This document shows, in pieces, positions 1 through 4,761 of a stretch of 6,430 bases of DNA. A program made the translations under genes and the position numbers. The DNA comes from Bacteroidota bacterium. Lineage in GTDB: Bacteria; Bacteroidota; Ignavibacteria; Ignavibacteriales; Ignavibacteriaceae. The stretch is from NCBI GenBank assembly GCA_021778375.1, contig JAJYCM010000161.1:1-6430 (forward strand). Reading direction: 5' to 3'. The first letter of the stretch is position 1; the number at the start of each line of letters is the position of its first letter. Under the pieces are notes generated by a model. The model searched no databases. It was given only the letters and a program-made list of their open reading frames with translations, and had not been told where the DNA came from.

Positions 1-204
1 AATATCTATTATTTTGAACATATTTTCATTTACAGAAGTTGGTTTAGGAGGGCGGTAAGTTTTTAGCAATATGGTTTCGCCTTTGCAGCCAGCGCAGGGA
101 CATTCATCGCGTAAATATTTTAGAGATATAATATTTTCGGAATTATTATCCCATTTTAAGAGCAATTTTTCTTTATCGACAATTTTGATTTGAACAGGTT
201 TCAT
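1..204 (-). CDS. DUF971 (GBBH-like N-terminal domain) protein, 3' end cut by window edge
   Basis: An ATG at 204 opens a frame that runs without a stop for 68 codons to base 1, so the C-terminus lies outside the window. The peptide begins MKPVQIKIVDKEKLLLKWDN and carries LRDECPCAGCKGE at residues 31-43. This 'LRxxCPCAxCxxE' signature is the hallmark of DUF971, also called the gamma-butyrobetaine hydroxylase-like N-terminal domain. The family is a small cytoplasmic beta-rich fold of roughly 100-130 residues, found alone or fused to Mrp/ApbC-type ATPases or to 2-oxoglutarate oxygenases. The cysteines (C35, C37, C40) suggest metal binding, but that is family-level inference. Only a stand-alone start is visible, with no N-terminal fusion. 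No Shine-Dalgarno site precedes the ATG; the leader is A/T-rich. The molecular function is not established. Confidence 0.85.
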   Translation of the reverse strand, partial: MKPVQIKIVDKEKLLLKWDNNSENIISLKYLRDECPCAGCKGETILLKTYRPPKPTSVNENMFKIIDI

Positions 205-439
205 AAAATTTGATTTCTTGTTAAATACGATTACAAGTTTACAGAAAATAATATTTTTGAACAAACATTTAAATTATGAAGATTGGTTACTCTCTATGGA
301 GGATAAAATATTTACCCGGCAGACTGTCCTCAAATAATCAGATACATGGTTTTTATTATTTCGTGATTGTATTATTCCTAATTTACGGTTAAAATAAAAA
401 TTTGACGCAAATTCAAAAACAAATACTCCGCTTGTTTAG

Positions 440-2131
440 TCAGCTTGTTACTAATCTTTCCTTGTTGGTTCTTCTGCTTGGTTTACCTGCCGAAGATTTT
501 ATAAGCCACCGCGGCGGGACGAAGTAAATTTTCTTAACAGAAATATTTATTGCCATTGTAGCGCTAAGTATTTTTGACTTTAATTTTTTGCGAACTTCCT
601 CGCTCATAATATTTGTTTCAGCAACAATACTAACTTGTTCTGTTCCAATCTCTTCATCAAATTCTCCAAATGCAATTACCCTTCCTGGAATTACTCCTTC
701 AACTGCTCCAACAATATCTTCAATATCTTCAGGATAAATATTCTTACCCCCAACAATAATAATATCTTTCTTTCTACCGATTACATAAATTTCGTTATCA
801 TATTTGAAGCCGTAATCACCAGTGTAAAGCCAGCCGTTCACCAAAACTTCCAATGATTTTTCAGGATAATTTCTATAACCATCAAACATTGAATCAGATG
901 ATATAGCTAATTCTCCTACGAACATTTCAGGTAATTCTTTCCGTGTATCATCAACAATTCTAATGCGGCATCCTTTAATCGGTTTCCCGGATGACACACA
1001 AATCCGTGAATTTGTATTATCTGAAGTAATACTTACTCTCCCTTCTCTTAAATCATGTTCAACCACTTGAATTGTAGCAGGGCTAACACCGGGACTGGAT
1101 TGTGTTATTGCAAAGGTATTTTCTGCCATTCCATATAACGAGGCAATCGTGGAGGGTTTGAGATTGTATTGAAAAAATCTTTTATAGAATTTTTGGTGAC
1201 TATTATATCTGATTGGTTCACTGGCATTAATAATCATTCGCAAGCTGTCAAGCGAAATGCCTTCAAGGTCTTCATCTCTAATTTTATCCGCCATCACATT
1301 AAAAGCAAAATTCGGCATCCATGCAAGAGTTCCTTTTTCCTTAGAAATAGCTTCGCAAAGCAAAGAAGGAACCAAAACCCATTCAAAAGGATCAAGTTGA
1401 ACAGTAGTAATACCCAATGCCAGCGGCATGTGAAAAGCAGTTATTAATCCCATATCGTGATAAAGTGGCAGCCAACTAATAATTTTATCTTCACAGCTCA
1501 AACAAATAGCTTGGGAATAATTATCCAGATGTTGAAGAATTGCCTTATGGGAAAGTACAACTGGTTTCTGCAATCCAGTTGTTCCCGATGAATGCTGTAA
1601 TAAAGCCGGGCTGCTTGGTAATGTATCCTTCCTTATGTCAGAAATTTCATTTATTTTTTCTCGTTCATATTTTTTATTAATATCCCAATCAAATGGATAG
1701 AGCAAACCTTTAATAGTATTATTCTTGTCATCGAGAAGAGGTTTTAATATTGGCTCAAGTTCGTTTTCTGTTAGAATGTAATCCAAACCGGATCGTTTGG
1801 ACATTCCCACTATTCCCTGTCTAAATTTATCCGGATGTAATCTTGGATTTGGATATGCAAGAACAGAAGGAATGGCTCCTATAAGAGAAATAGCAAGGTA
1901 TAGTGGATAAAAATTTTTATTATGCCTTATGATAGTAGCACAGACATCATTTTTTCTAACTCCGATTTCTTTTAGAGAAACAGCAAAAATTTCTGCACGT
2001 TTGAGAAGCTCAGAGAAACTCCACCTTAATGGTTCTTCACCTGTAACCCAATGGACGATAGCATCTTTATCGGGATATTTTTCTGCATTTTCATACCATC
2101 TATCAGGCAATAATCCGTTGCAATCGGACAC
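440..2131 (-). CDS. Fatty-acyl-AMP ligase-like adenylate-forming enzyme
   Basis: This 563-residue protein is a complete member of the ANL (acyl-CoA synthetase/NRPS adenylation/luciferase) superfamily. It should activate a carboxylic acid, probably a fatty acid, with ATP to an acyl-adenylate in the cytoplasm. Visible motifs are the phosphate-binding loop SSGTTGLQKP (181-190), SWLPLYHDMGLI (219-230, typical of fatty-acyl-AMP ligases), YGMAE (333-337), TGDYG (437-441, ribose-binding D439), hinge GRKKD (452-456) with GGKNIYPEDIE after it, and a C-terminal SSAGKPSR whose K550 fits the catalytic A10 lysine. Length matches the family (about 550-600). The start is GTG, preceded by AAAGGG about 6 nt upstream; an in-frame TAG lies six codons upstream and the next in-frame ATG is at residue 110, so GTG is the best choice. 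FAALs usually hand the acyl group to an acyl carrier protein or PKS/NRPS; none is in view. A CoA-forming relative cannot be excluded. Confidence 0.85.
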   Translation of the reverse strand: MSDCNGLLPDRWYENAEKYPDKDAIVHWVTGEEPLRWSFSELLKRAEIFAVSLKEIGVRKNDVCATIIRHNKNFYPLYLAISLIGAIPSVLAYPNPRLHPDKFRQGIVGMSKRSGLDYILTENELEPILKPLLDDKNNTIKGLLYPFDWDINKKYEREKINEISDIRKDTLPSSPALLQHSSGTTGLQKPVVLSHKAILQHLDNYSQAICLSCEDKIISWLPLYHDMGLITAFHMPLALGITTVQLDPFEWVLVPSLLCEAISKEKGTLAWMPNFAFNVMADKIRDEDLEGISLDSLRMIINASEPIRYNSHQKFYKRFFQYNLKPSTIASLYGMAENTFAITQSSPGVSPATIQVVEHDLREGRVSITSDNTNSRICVSSGKPIKGCRIRIVDDTRKELPEMFVGELAISSDSMFDGYRNYPEKSLEVLVNGWLYTGDYGFKYDNEIYVIGRKKDIIIVGGKNIYPEDIEDIVGAVEGVIPGRVIAFGEFDEEIGTEQVSIVAETNIMSEEVRKKLKSKILSATMAINISVKKIYFVPPRWLIKSSAGKPSRRTNKERLVTS

Positions 2132-2254
2132 AATAACCCTTTCAATCTATTTTATACATGATTCTGTTTTTTTAAGAGAATAGAAGGAAGCATACAAATG
2201 CAGCAACATTATCACCCTTATTAAACGAATCATAACTTGAATCAAATCTAAAAA

Positions 2255-2446
2255 TCATTCCATTTTTAATTTAGTATACAGTTCATAATCTTCGTTTTCG
2301 CTTCTTTTTTGAAAAAGACCCAAACCATATATATTTCCCTTTGTAATTCGCAAAAATAAATTCGAAGTTTTTTGTAATCGGGTGTGCTTTAAGTGCAGTA
2401 TGTAGAAAAGTACAGAAAAGGCAAATAGAATAATCATCAGTTTCAT
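2255..2446 (-). CDS. Possible small single-pass membrane protein (63 aa)
   Basis: The reading frame starts with ATG at 2446 and encodes 63 residues. The first 18 or so (MKLMIILFAFSVLFYILH) form a strongly hydrophobic helix that could be a membrane anchor or an uncleaved signal. A basic stretch follows (KHTRLQK), then a polar tail ending in charged residues (RSENEDYELYTKLKME). No lipobox and no clear signal-peptidase site are seen. It is co-directional with the acyl-AMP ligase gene, with a 123-bp gap between them. No Shine-Dalgarno site precedes the ATG. I do not recognise a family. A chance ORF in AT-rich DNA remains possible, but the membrane-anchor-plus-charged-tail layout favours a real gene slightly. 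Confidence 0.4.
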   Translation of the reverse strand: MKLMIILFAFSVLFYILHLKHTRLQKTSNLFLRITKGNIYGLGLFQKRSENEDYELYTKLKME

Positions 2447-2499
2447 AGAAAAACTTCAAATAATTTAATAAAAAAATTAAGTTTTTCTTAGATCATAAC

Positions 2500-2507
2500 C
2501 AAACATA
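2500..2507 (-). promoter_or_regulatory. Possible Bacteroidota-type -7 element (TATGTTTG)
   Basis: On the minus strand TATGTTTG matches the Bacteroidota -7 consensus TAnnTTTG. It lies about 53 bp upstream of the ATG of the 63-residue ORF. The nearest upstream TTG (2523-2525) is only 15 bp away, shorter than the usual 19-21 bp spacer, so the -33 part is weak. One exact 8-mer of this kind is easily found by chance in such AT-rich DNA. Confidence 0.25.
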
Positions 2508-2664
2508 TTACTAAATTTAATTCAATAAATATGTTTTTTAAGCGACCATAATTATAGGTTTATGCTTAATTAAACTCTTGACTAAATTTCTTTAAGTAAA
2601 AAAGTTTTCAGCAAAACGTTTAGTATCCAACAAGCAAATAACTCCACAAGCCCACAAAATATTA

Positions 2665-2708
2665 TGAATGCACTCTGAATGCACTGTAAATACACTCTGA
2701 ATGCACCT
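2665..2708. repeat. Four 11-bp tandem repeats (TGAATGCACTC-type)
   Basis: Four back-to-back 11-bp units are seen: TGAATGCACTC, TGAATGCACTG, TAAATACACTC and TGAATGCACCT. Units 1 and 2 differ at one position, unit 3 at two from unit 1, and unit 4 at the last two. The period is exactly one DNA helical turn, so a protein bound to each unit would sit on the same face. The array lies 200 bp upstream of tRNA-Thr. It is not inside any convincing gene. Iterons or integrase arm-type sites are the usual explanations for such short in-phase repeats. Confidence 0.85.
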
Positions 2709-2812
2709 CAACAAGACTTAAAATAGCCTTATCTTGTGCAGGTATCATACATTACCTCTATATTATCTATAATCTTTCAACAGAAACCCTCAACTAATAA
2801 CTTAATCAGCCC

Positions 2813-2832
2813 TAAGAATTCAATTATTCTTA
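2813..2832. repeat. 7-bp AT-rich inverted repeat upstream of tRNA promoter
   Basis: TAAGAAT (2813-2819) and ATTCTTA (2826-2832) are perfect inverted arms separated by TCAATT. The site lies 30 bp upstream of the tRNA -33 element. It could be a protein-binding site. It could also be a weak terminator for transcription coming from the left, since AAATTTTT follows, but the stem has almost no G:C pairs. Chance occurrence is possible. Confidence 0.3.
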
Positions 2833-2861
2833 AATTTTTACCAAGCGAATGGTATATTTGC

Positions 2862-2892
2862 TTGCAACGAAGAGTAAAATATTTTAATTTTG
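2862..2892 (+). promoter_or_regulatory. Bacteroidota-type promoter of tRNA-Thr
   Basis: TTG at 2862-2864 and TAATTTTG at 2885-2892 are separated by 20 bp. They match the Bacteroidota -33 (TTG) and -7 (TAnnTTTG) consensus. The -7 element ends 15 bp before the mature tRNA 5' end, the right place to give a short 5' leader. This is one of the better taxonomic clues in the window. Confidence 0.6.
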
Positions 2893-2907
2893 GGAGTAAG
2901 AAAAATT

Positions 2908-2980
2908 GCTGGCGTAGCTCAGCTGGTAGAGCAGCTGATTTGTAATCAGCCGGTCGGCGGTTCAAATCCGTCCGCCAGCT
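2908..2980 (+). tRNA. tRNA-Thr, anticodon TGT
   Basis: A complete 73-nt cloverleaf can be folded by hand. The acceptor stem GCTGGCG (2908-2914) pairs perfectly with CGCCAGC (2973-2979). The D stem is GCTC/GAGC. The anticodon stem is GCTGA/TCAGC around the loop TTTGTAA, giving anticodon TGT (2941-2943), which reads ACA and other threonine codons. The T arm GGCGG-TTCAAAT-CCGTC contains the conserved TTCAAAT and one G:T pair. The discriminator base is T2980. CCA is not encoded; CTTAG follows. It is a single-gene unit with its own promoter and terminator. Its 3' half is a typical target for tyrosine-recombinase elements. Confidence 0.97.
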
Positions 2981-2988
2981 CTTAGAAG

Positions 2989-3018
2989 GCTCGATTTTGA
3001 GATAAAATCGAGCTTTTT
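2989..3018 (+). terminator. Intrinsic terminator of tRNA-Thr
   Basis: GCTCGATTTT (2989-2998) pairs perfectly with AAAATCGAGC (3004-3013). The 5-nt loop is GAGAT, and TTTTT follows at once (3014-3018). The hairpin starts 9 nt after the tRNA 3' end, so it should end the tRNA transcript. Confidence 0.9.
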
Positions 3019-3021
3019 GCT

Positions 3022-3062
3022 TTTAAAGCTCTGGAAGAATCCCGATGATTTATAGCTTTAAA
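3022..3062. repeat. 9-bp inverted repeat beside the tRNA terminator
   Basis: TTTAAAGCT (3022-3030) and AGCTTTAAA (3054-3062) are perfect inverted arms around a 23-bp spacer. The right arm abuts the first 11-bp tandem repeat. The arrangement could be part of a recombinase or excisionase binding region. No T-run follows, so it is not a second terminator. Confidence 0.4.
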
Positions 3063-3160
3063 GTAGGGACTGAGTAGGGACTGAGTAGGGACTTTTTGAT
3101 TTTATCCTTCGTCTTACCGAACATTATTGTCTTGAACTCCTCCTTAAGAAAGCTCTGGAA
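3025..3160. repeat. 12-bp direct repeat pair AAAGCTCTGGAA
   Basis: AAAGCTCTGGAA is found at 3025-3036 and again at 3149-3160, with start points 124 bp apart. The two copies bracket the three 11-bp repeats. A 12-bp exact match within some 140 bp of non-coding DNA is unlikely by chance. It may be a duplicated binding site or the scar of a small rearrangement. Confidence 0.6.
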
Positions 3161-3214
3161 TTCCTTTCCACTAAAACTTAAAGTTGAATTCAATTTATTA
3201 TTTTGTATTTGCAT
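3050..3214 (-). CDS. Hypothetical 54-residue protein near tRNA-Thr
   Basis: ATG at 3214 opens 54 codons ending in TAA at 3050-3052. The product starts MQIQNNKLNSTLSFSGKEFQ and continues SFLKEEFKTIMFGKTKDKIKK. This is a lysine-rich peptide with a predicted amphipathic helix around residues 16-32, then SLLSPYSVPTLKL. The C-terminal SLLSPYSVPT is encoded by the 11-bp tandem repeats, whose period is out of phase with codons, so the tail is probably not under protein selection. No Shine-Dalgarno site is seen. It could be the truncated N-terminus of a small DNA-binding or excisionase-like protein left beside an attachment site, or a chance ORF. No family is recognised. Confidence 0.3.
   Translation of the reverse strand: MQIQNNKLNSTLSFSGKEFQSFLKEEFKTIMFGKTKDKIKKSLLSPYSVPTLKL
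3062..3093. repeat. Three 11-bp tandem repeats (AGTAGGGACTG)
   Basis: AGTAGGGACTG occurs twice in tandem (3062-3072, 3073-3083). A third copy (3084-3093) lacks only the final G. The period is exactly 11 bp, the same as the array upstream of the tRNA, but the unit sequence differs. The array lies 82 bp downstream of the tRNA 3' end, where arm-type binding sites of a tRNA-targeting tyrosine recombinase are normally found. That role is inferred from position and periodicity. Confidence 0.9.
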
Positions 3215-3343
3215 TAGGCTTTGAACTTTTTTTATTAAACTTAGTAATTATTTTTTTTATGTTCAACTAATAAAGATAGGGTTGTTTACAACGCACAATT
3301 TTTTTCCATAATTAAAGATTTTCCATTGCAAAAAAAGAGTGAA

Positions 3344-3496
3344 ATGTTTAAGTTTATTGTGACTCTTTCAAAAGGTTCTCCCCTGCCTTTTGAAGTAAAA
3401 GAGTTAGGTCCCGATGGTCGCCCGATCATTGGGCTTTTTTATTATAAATTACTCGGATTATTATTATTGAATGCTTTTTGCATTTCGCTGATATAG
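3344..3496 (+). CDS. Doubtful 50-residue plus-strand ORF
   Basis: ATG at 3344 opens 50 codons ending in TAG at 3494-3496. The middle (SKGSPLPFEVKELGPDGRPI, residues 9-28) has a more protein-like composition than most shadow frames in this AT-rich DNA. The frame stays open upstream to about 3248, though without an earlier ATG. The purine-rich GAGTGAA just before ATG could serve as a weak ribosome site. Against it, the last 55 bp overlap the 3' end of the WYL gene in antisense, and the segment also forms a hairpin and a terminator. It may be a remnant of a longer gene, or the segment may act as RNA instead. No family is recognised. Confidence 0.2.
   Translation: MFKFIVTLSKGSPLPFEVKELGPDGRPIIGLFYYKLLGLLLLNAFCISLI
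3362..3404 (+). other. Long imperfect hairpin upstream of a plus-strand terminator
   Basis: The inner arms TTCAAAAGG (3367-3375) and CCTTTTGAA (3386-3394) pair perfectly around a 10-nt loop. The outer arms ACTCTT (3362-3367) and AAGAGT (3399-3404) can extend the stem across a small bulge. The C-rich loop and the following GGTCCCGATGG make this stretch clearly more GC-rich than its surroundings. An intrinsic terminator follows 15 nt later on the same strand. Two consecutive stem-loops ending in a U-run are what a small regulatory RNA looks like. No promoter was found, so it is only a candidate. Confidence 0.4.
3420..3440 (+). terminator. Intrinsic terminator, plus strand
   Basis: GCCCG (3420-3424) pairs with TGGGC (3430-3434, one G:T pair) around the loop ATCAT, followed by TTTTTT (3435-3440). 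It is oriented for plus-strand transcripts and ends one base before the WYL gene stop codon, so it also separates the two convergent directions. The tRNA already has its own terminator 400 bp earlier, so this one implies a further plus-strand transcript within 3019-3420. Confidence 0.65.
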
Positions 3497-4272
3497 TTCT
3501 TGAGTTCTATCGGCTCTGTTATTTCAAGCATATCCCACCAGCTAATACACCAACTTGCAATTTTGCTTGTAATACTTTGTTTTGTTTTTAAGATGATAAA
3601 ACCAGATTTGTCTTTTACAATTTCAAATTCTTCAAACCATACTTTTGAATACAATTCTTCGGCTACTTCAGGGTTAAAACGTAAAACTACATTGTAGGTA
3701 TCTTTTTTTTCTTTTGGAATTGCTGTTTGAGAATATCTTTCGGTTGTAATTCTTAAATCTTTAATTCGGCTTAAATAAAAAGTCTTTAAAATATCTTCAC
3801 CAGACTTAAATCCGTGAAGTATCCAGTTTAATTCACTAGTAAATAGCCTTATTGGTATAACTTTGTAATTGTGAATTTCATTATCAGCTAATCTATTGTA
3901 TCTAAATTCAATTATCAATCCTTCCTTAACTGCTTTTGCAAGTAAAACTAATATTTGGAAATAGGTTTGTTTGTTCGTCTTGCTTAGTAGTTTTACTTGC
4001 TTAATGAAAACATCTGAATTTATCTCAATCGGTAAATAGTCGGATGACAATTGTTGCAGTATTTCTTTAGGTGGTAATTCACGAATTCCGACTTTACCTT
4101 TGTTACTAAAGATTTGTATACCTAACTCACGCAATGCTTTAAGGTCTCTGTTAATAGTAATCTCTTCTACATCATATCTATCTGCATATTCTGCTTTCGA
4201 AACCGATTCGCCATTTAAGCAGTATGCTAAGATTTCTGCCTGCCGGATGAAATCATTTATAAACTTTTTCAT
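3442..4272 (-). CDS. WYL-domain transcriptional regulator
   Basis: This 276-residue protein has the three-part layout of WYL regulators. Residues 1-62 form an N-terminal winged helix-turn-helix of DeoR-like type, with a recognition-helix region around VEEITINRDLKALRELG. Residues about 112-176 form the Sm-like WYL domain (EGLIIEFRYNRL, then NWILHGF where the eponymous Trp-Tyr-Leu is W-I-L, then FYLSRIKDLRI). Residues about 192-268 form the C-terminal WCX extension (VVLRFNPEVAEELYS, then KIASWCISWWDMLEITEP). Such proteins bind operator DNA as dimers and sense nucleic acid or nucleotide ligands. The group includes CapW/BrxR-type repressors of phage-defence islands. The gene lies downstream of the LRR/UDG-like/HAD operon on the same strand after a 171-bp gap with palindromes, so it probably has its own, possibly autoregulated, promoter. 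ATG at 4272 has only an A/T-rich leader. Confidence 0.88.
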   Translation of the reverse strand: MKKFINDFIRQAEILAYCLNGESVSKAEYADRYDVEEITINRDLKALRELGIQIFSNKGKVGIRELPPKEILQQLSSDYLPIEINSDVFIKQVKLLSKTNKQTYFQILVLLAKAVKEGLIIEFRYNRLADNEIHNYKVIPIRLFTSELNWILHGFKSGEDILKTFYLSRIKDLRITTERYSQTAIPKEKKDTYNVVLRFNPEVAEELYSKVWFEEFEIVKDKSGFIILKTKQSITSKIASWCISWWDMLEITEPIELKNYISEMQKAFNNNNPSNL

Positions 4273-4282
4273 TCTAAATATT

Positions 4283-4309
4283 TATCATTTAATGATATGA
4301 AAGATATCA
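4283..4309. promoter_or_regulatory. Overlapping palindromes, candidate operator of the WYL regulator
   Basis: TATCATT (4283-4289) and AATGATA (4291-4297) form a perfect 7-bp palindrome around a single T. Overlapping it, TGATAT (4293-4298) and ATATCA (4304-4309) form a second palindrome with a GAAAG spacer. The half-site TGATA/TATCA therefore appears three times within 27 bp, starting 11 bp upstream of the WYL start codon. On the minus strand TATCTTTC (4306-4299) is one mismatch from the Bacteroidota -7 consensus TAnnTTTG and lies inside the second palindrome, so a bound repressor would cover it. Autoregulation is inference from this geometry. Confidence 0.5.
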
Positions 4310-4330
4310 AGCCGTTTAGTAAATAAGGGT

Positions 4331-4438
4331 ATGGAATTATTACTGCTAATATTGTTTGTAATGTTTTTCCCCGGATTATTAAAAGGATGTATACGGTTAT
4401 TCATCATTGTTACTATTCTGGCTATTTTGATACATTGA
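4331..4438 (+). CDS. Possible 35-residue hydrophobic micro-protein
   Basis: ATG at 4331 opens 35 codons ending in TGA at 4436-4438. The product begins MELLLLILFVMFFPGLLKGC and continues IRLFIIVTILAILIH. It is almost wholly hydrophobic, with a central Pro-Gly turn and only K18, R22 and one Glu as charges. It would insert into the membrane as one long or two short helices, as small toxic peptides and other membrane micro-proteins do. AAGGG lies just before the ATG, closer than ideal. The gene would be divergent from the WYL regulator with the palindromes between them, and it stops 5 bp from the end of the HAD gene, so it fits the gap closely. Chance occurrence in AT-rich DNA cannot be excluded. 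Confidence 0.35.
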   Translation: MELLLLILFVMFFPGLLKGCIRLFIIVTILAILIH

Positions 4439-4443
4439 ATTCG

Positions 4444-4761
4444 CTAAAGTGATTTTTTGTTTTTATTAAATCTAAAAAAAGTATCTATTGAAGAATAACA
4501 TTTCTTGACCTCAACATCTGTTTTATGTAAATCGAAATTATTGTCAATCAAAACATCTGCTTTGGGAATACTGCTGAAGCCTTTAGGGATATATCCTTTT
4601 GTTTTCCACTTTTCGTGGTAATTATCTATATCGGGGTTTCCGGAATATAAATAAATTTCATGCTTTTCAATTAGTTCTTTGAGGCGCGGATGCTCTTGCC
4701 AAGTTTTGCCCCTGTCTTTTGTAATTATGGCGGTGTCGTCTATATCAAGAAGGATTTTCAT
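4444..4761 (-). CDS. Small capless HAD-like phosphatase
   Basis: This 105-residue protein resembles a minimal haloacid-dehalogenase fold. Motif I is LLDIDDT, with putative nucleophile D6 and acid/base D8. Motif II is YLYSGNPD, with S40 at the end of the second strand. A motif III lysine is probably K60 or K67. Motif IV is DVLIDNNFD, with D73 and D77. There is no room for a cap domain, so substrates may be large, such as phosphorylated protein or nucleic-acid ends, or the protein may be a reduced member of the fold. Its ATG overlaps the TGA of the upstream UDG-like gene in an ATGA arrangement, and no Shine-Dalgarno site precedes it, so translation is probably coupled. A polynucleotide 3'-phosphatase-like role would fit a DNA-glycosylase partner, but that is a guess. 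Confidence 0.7.
   Translation of the reverse strand: MKILLDIDDTAIITKDRGKTWQEHPRLKELIEKHEIYLYSGNPDIDNYHEKWKTKGYIPKGFSSIPKADVLIDNNFDLHKTDVEVKKCYSSIDTFFRFNKNKKSL

Larger units (their letters stand above)
2447..2907. other. 460-bp intergenic region upstream of tRNA-Thr
   Basis: I find no convincing protein gene here. The stretch is very AT-rich. It contains a possible minus-strand -7 element, a four-unit 11-bp tandem repeat, an AT-rich inverted repeat and the tRNA promoter, each listed separately. The two longest frames crossing it (plus 2736-2945 and minus 2777-2965) both run into the tRNA gene and show no protein character. Confidence 0.7.
3019..3441. other. Region between tRNA terminator and WYL gene
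   Basis: About 420 bp with no recognised gene. It holds an inverted repeat, three 11-bp tandem repeats, two copies of a 12-bp direct repeat, two short ORFs of uncertain status (54 codons minus, 50 codons plus), a 12-bp palindrome at 3281-3292 (GTTGT-TT-ACAAC), and a plus-strand hairpin followed by an intrinsic terminator. The density of repeats next to a tRNA 3' end resembles an element attachment region. Confidence 0.6.

Noticed and set aside
276..392. Plus-strand 38-codon ORF with a hydrophobic C-terminal part
   Set aside because: It has no ribosome site and sits in a gap between two co-directional minus-strand genes. Its composition is what AT-rich DNA gives by chance.
415..440. Possible weak terminator after the acyl-AMP ligase (AAACAA / TTGTTT on the minus strand)
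   Set aside because: The stem is only 6 bp with a single G:C pair, too weak to call.
635..856. Plus-strand ORF inside the acyl-AMP ligase gene, and similar plus-strand frames at 1169-1447 and 1929-2183
   Set aside because: These are antisense shadows of a confidently identified gene and have no protein-like features.
2147..2233. Minus-strand 28-codon ORF just upstream of the acyl-AMP ligase
   Set aside because: It is too short, has no recognisable features and lacks a clear ribosome site. It could be a leader peptide, but nothing shows that.
2243..2250. Minus-strand TAGATTTG matching TAnnTTTG upstream of the acyl-AMP ligase
   Set aside because: No TTG lies at the right distance upstream, so only half of the promoter is present. 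The match could be chance.
2736..2965. Opposing ORFs crossing the tRNA gene
   Set aside because: Both frames translate the tRNA itself and AT-rich spacer. The tRNA call explains the conserved sequence.
2665..3093. CRISPR array
   Set aside because: The repeats are contiguous 11-mers without spacers, and the two sets have different sequences.
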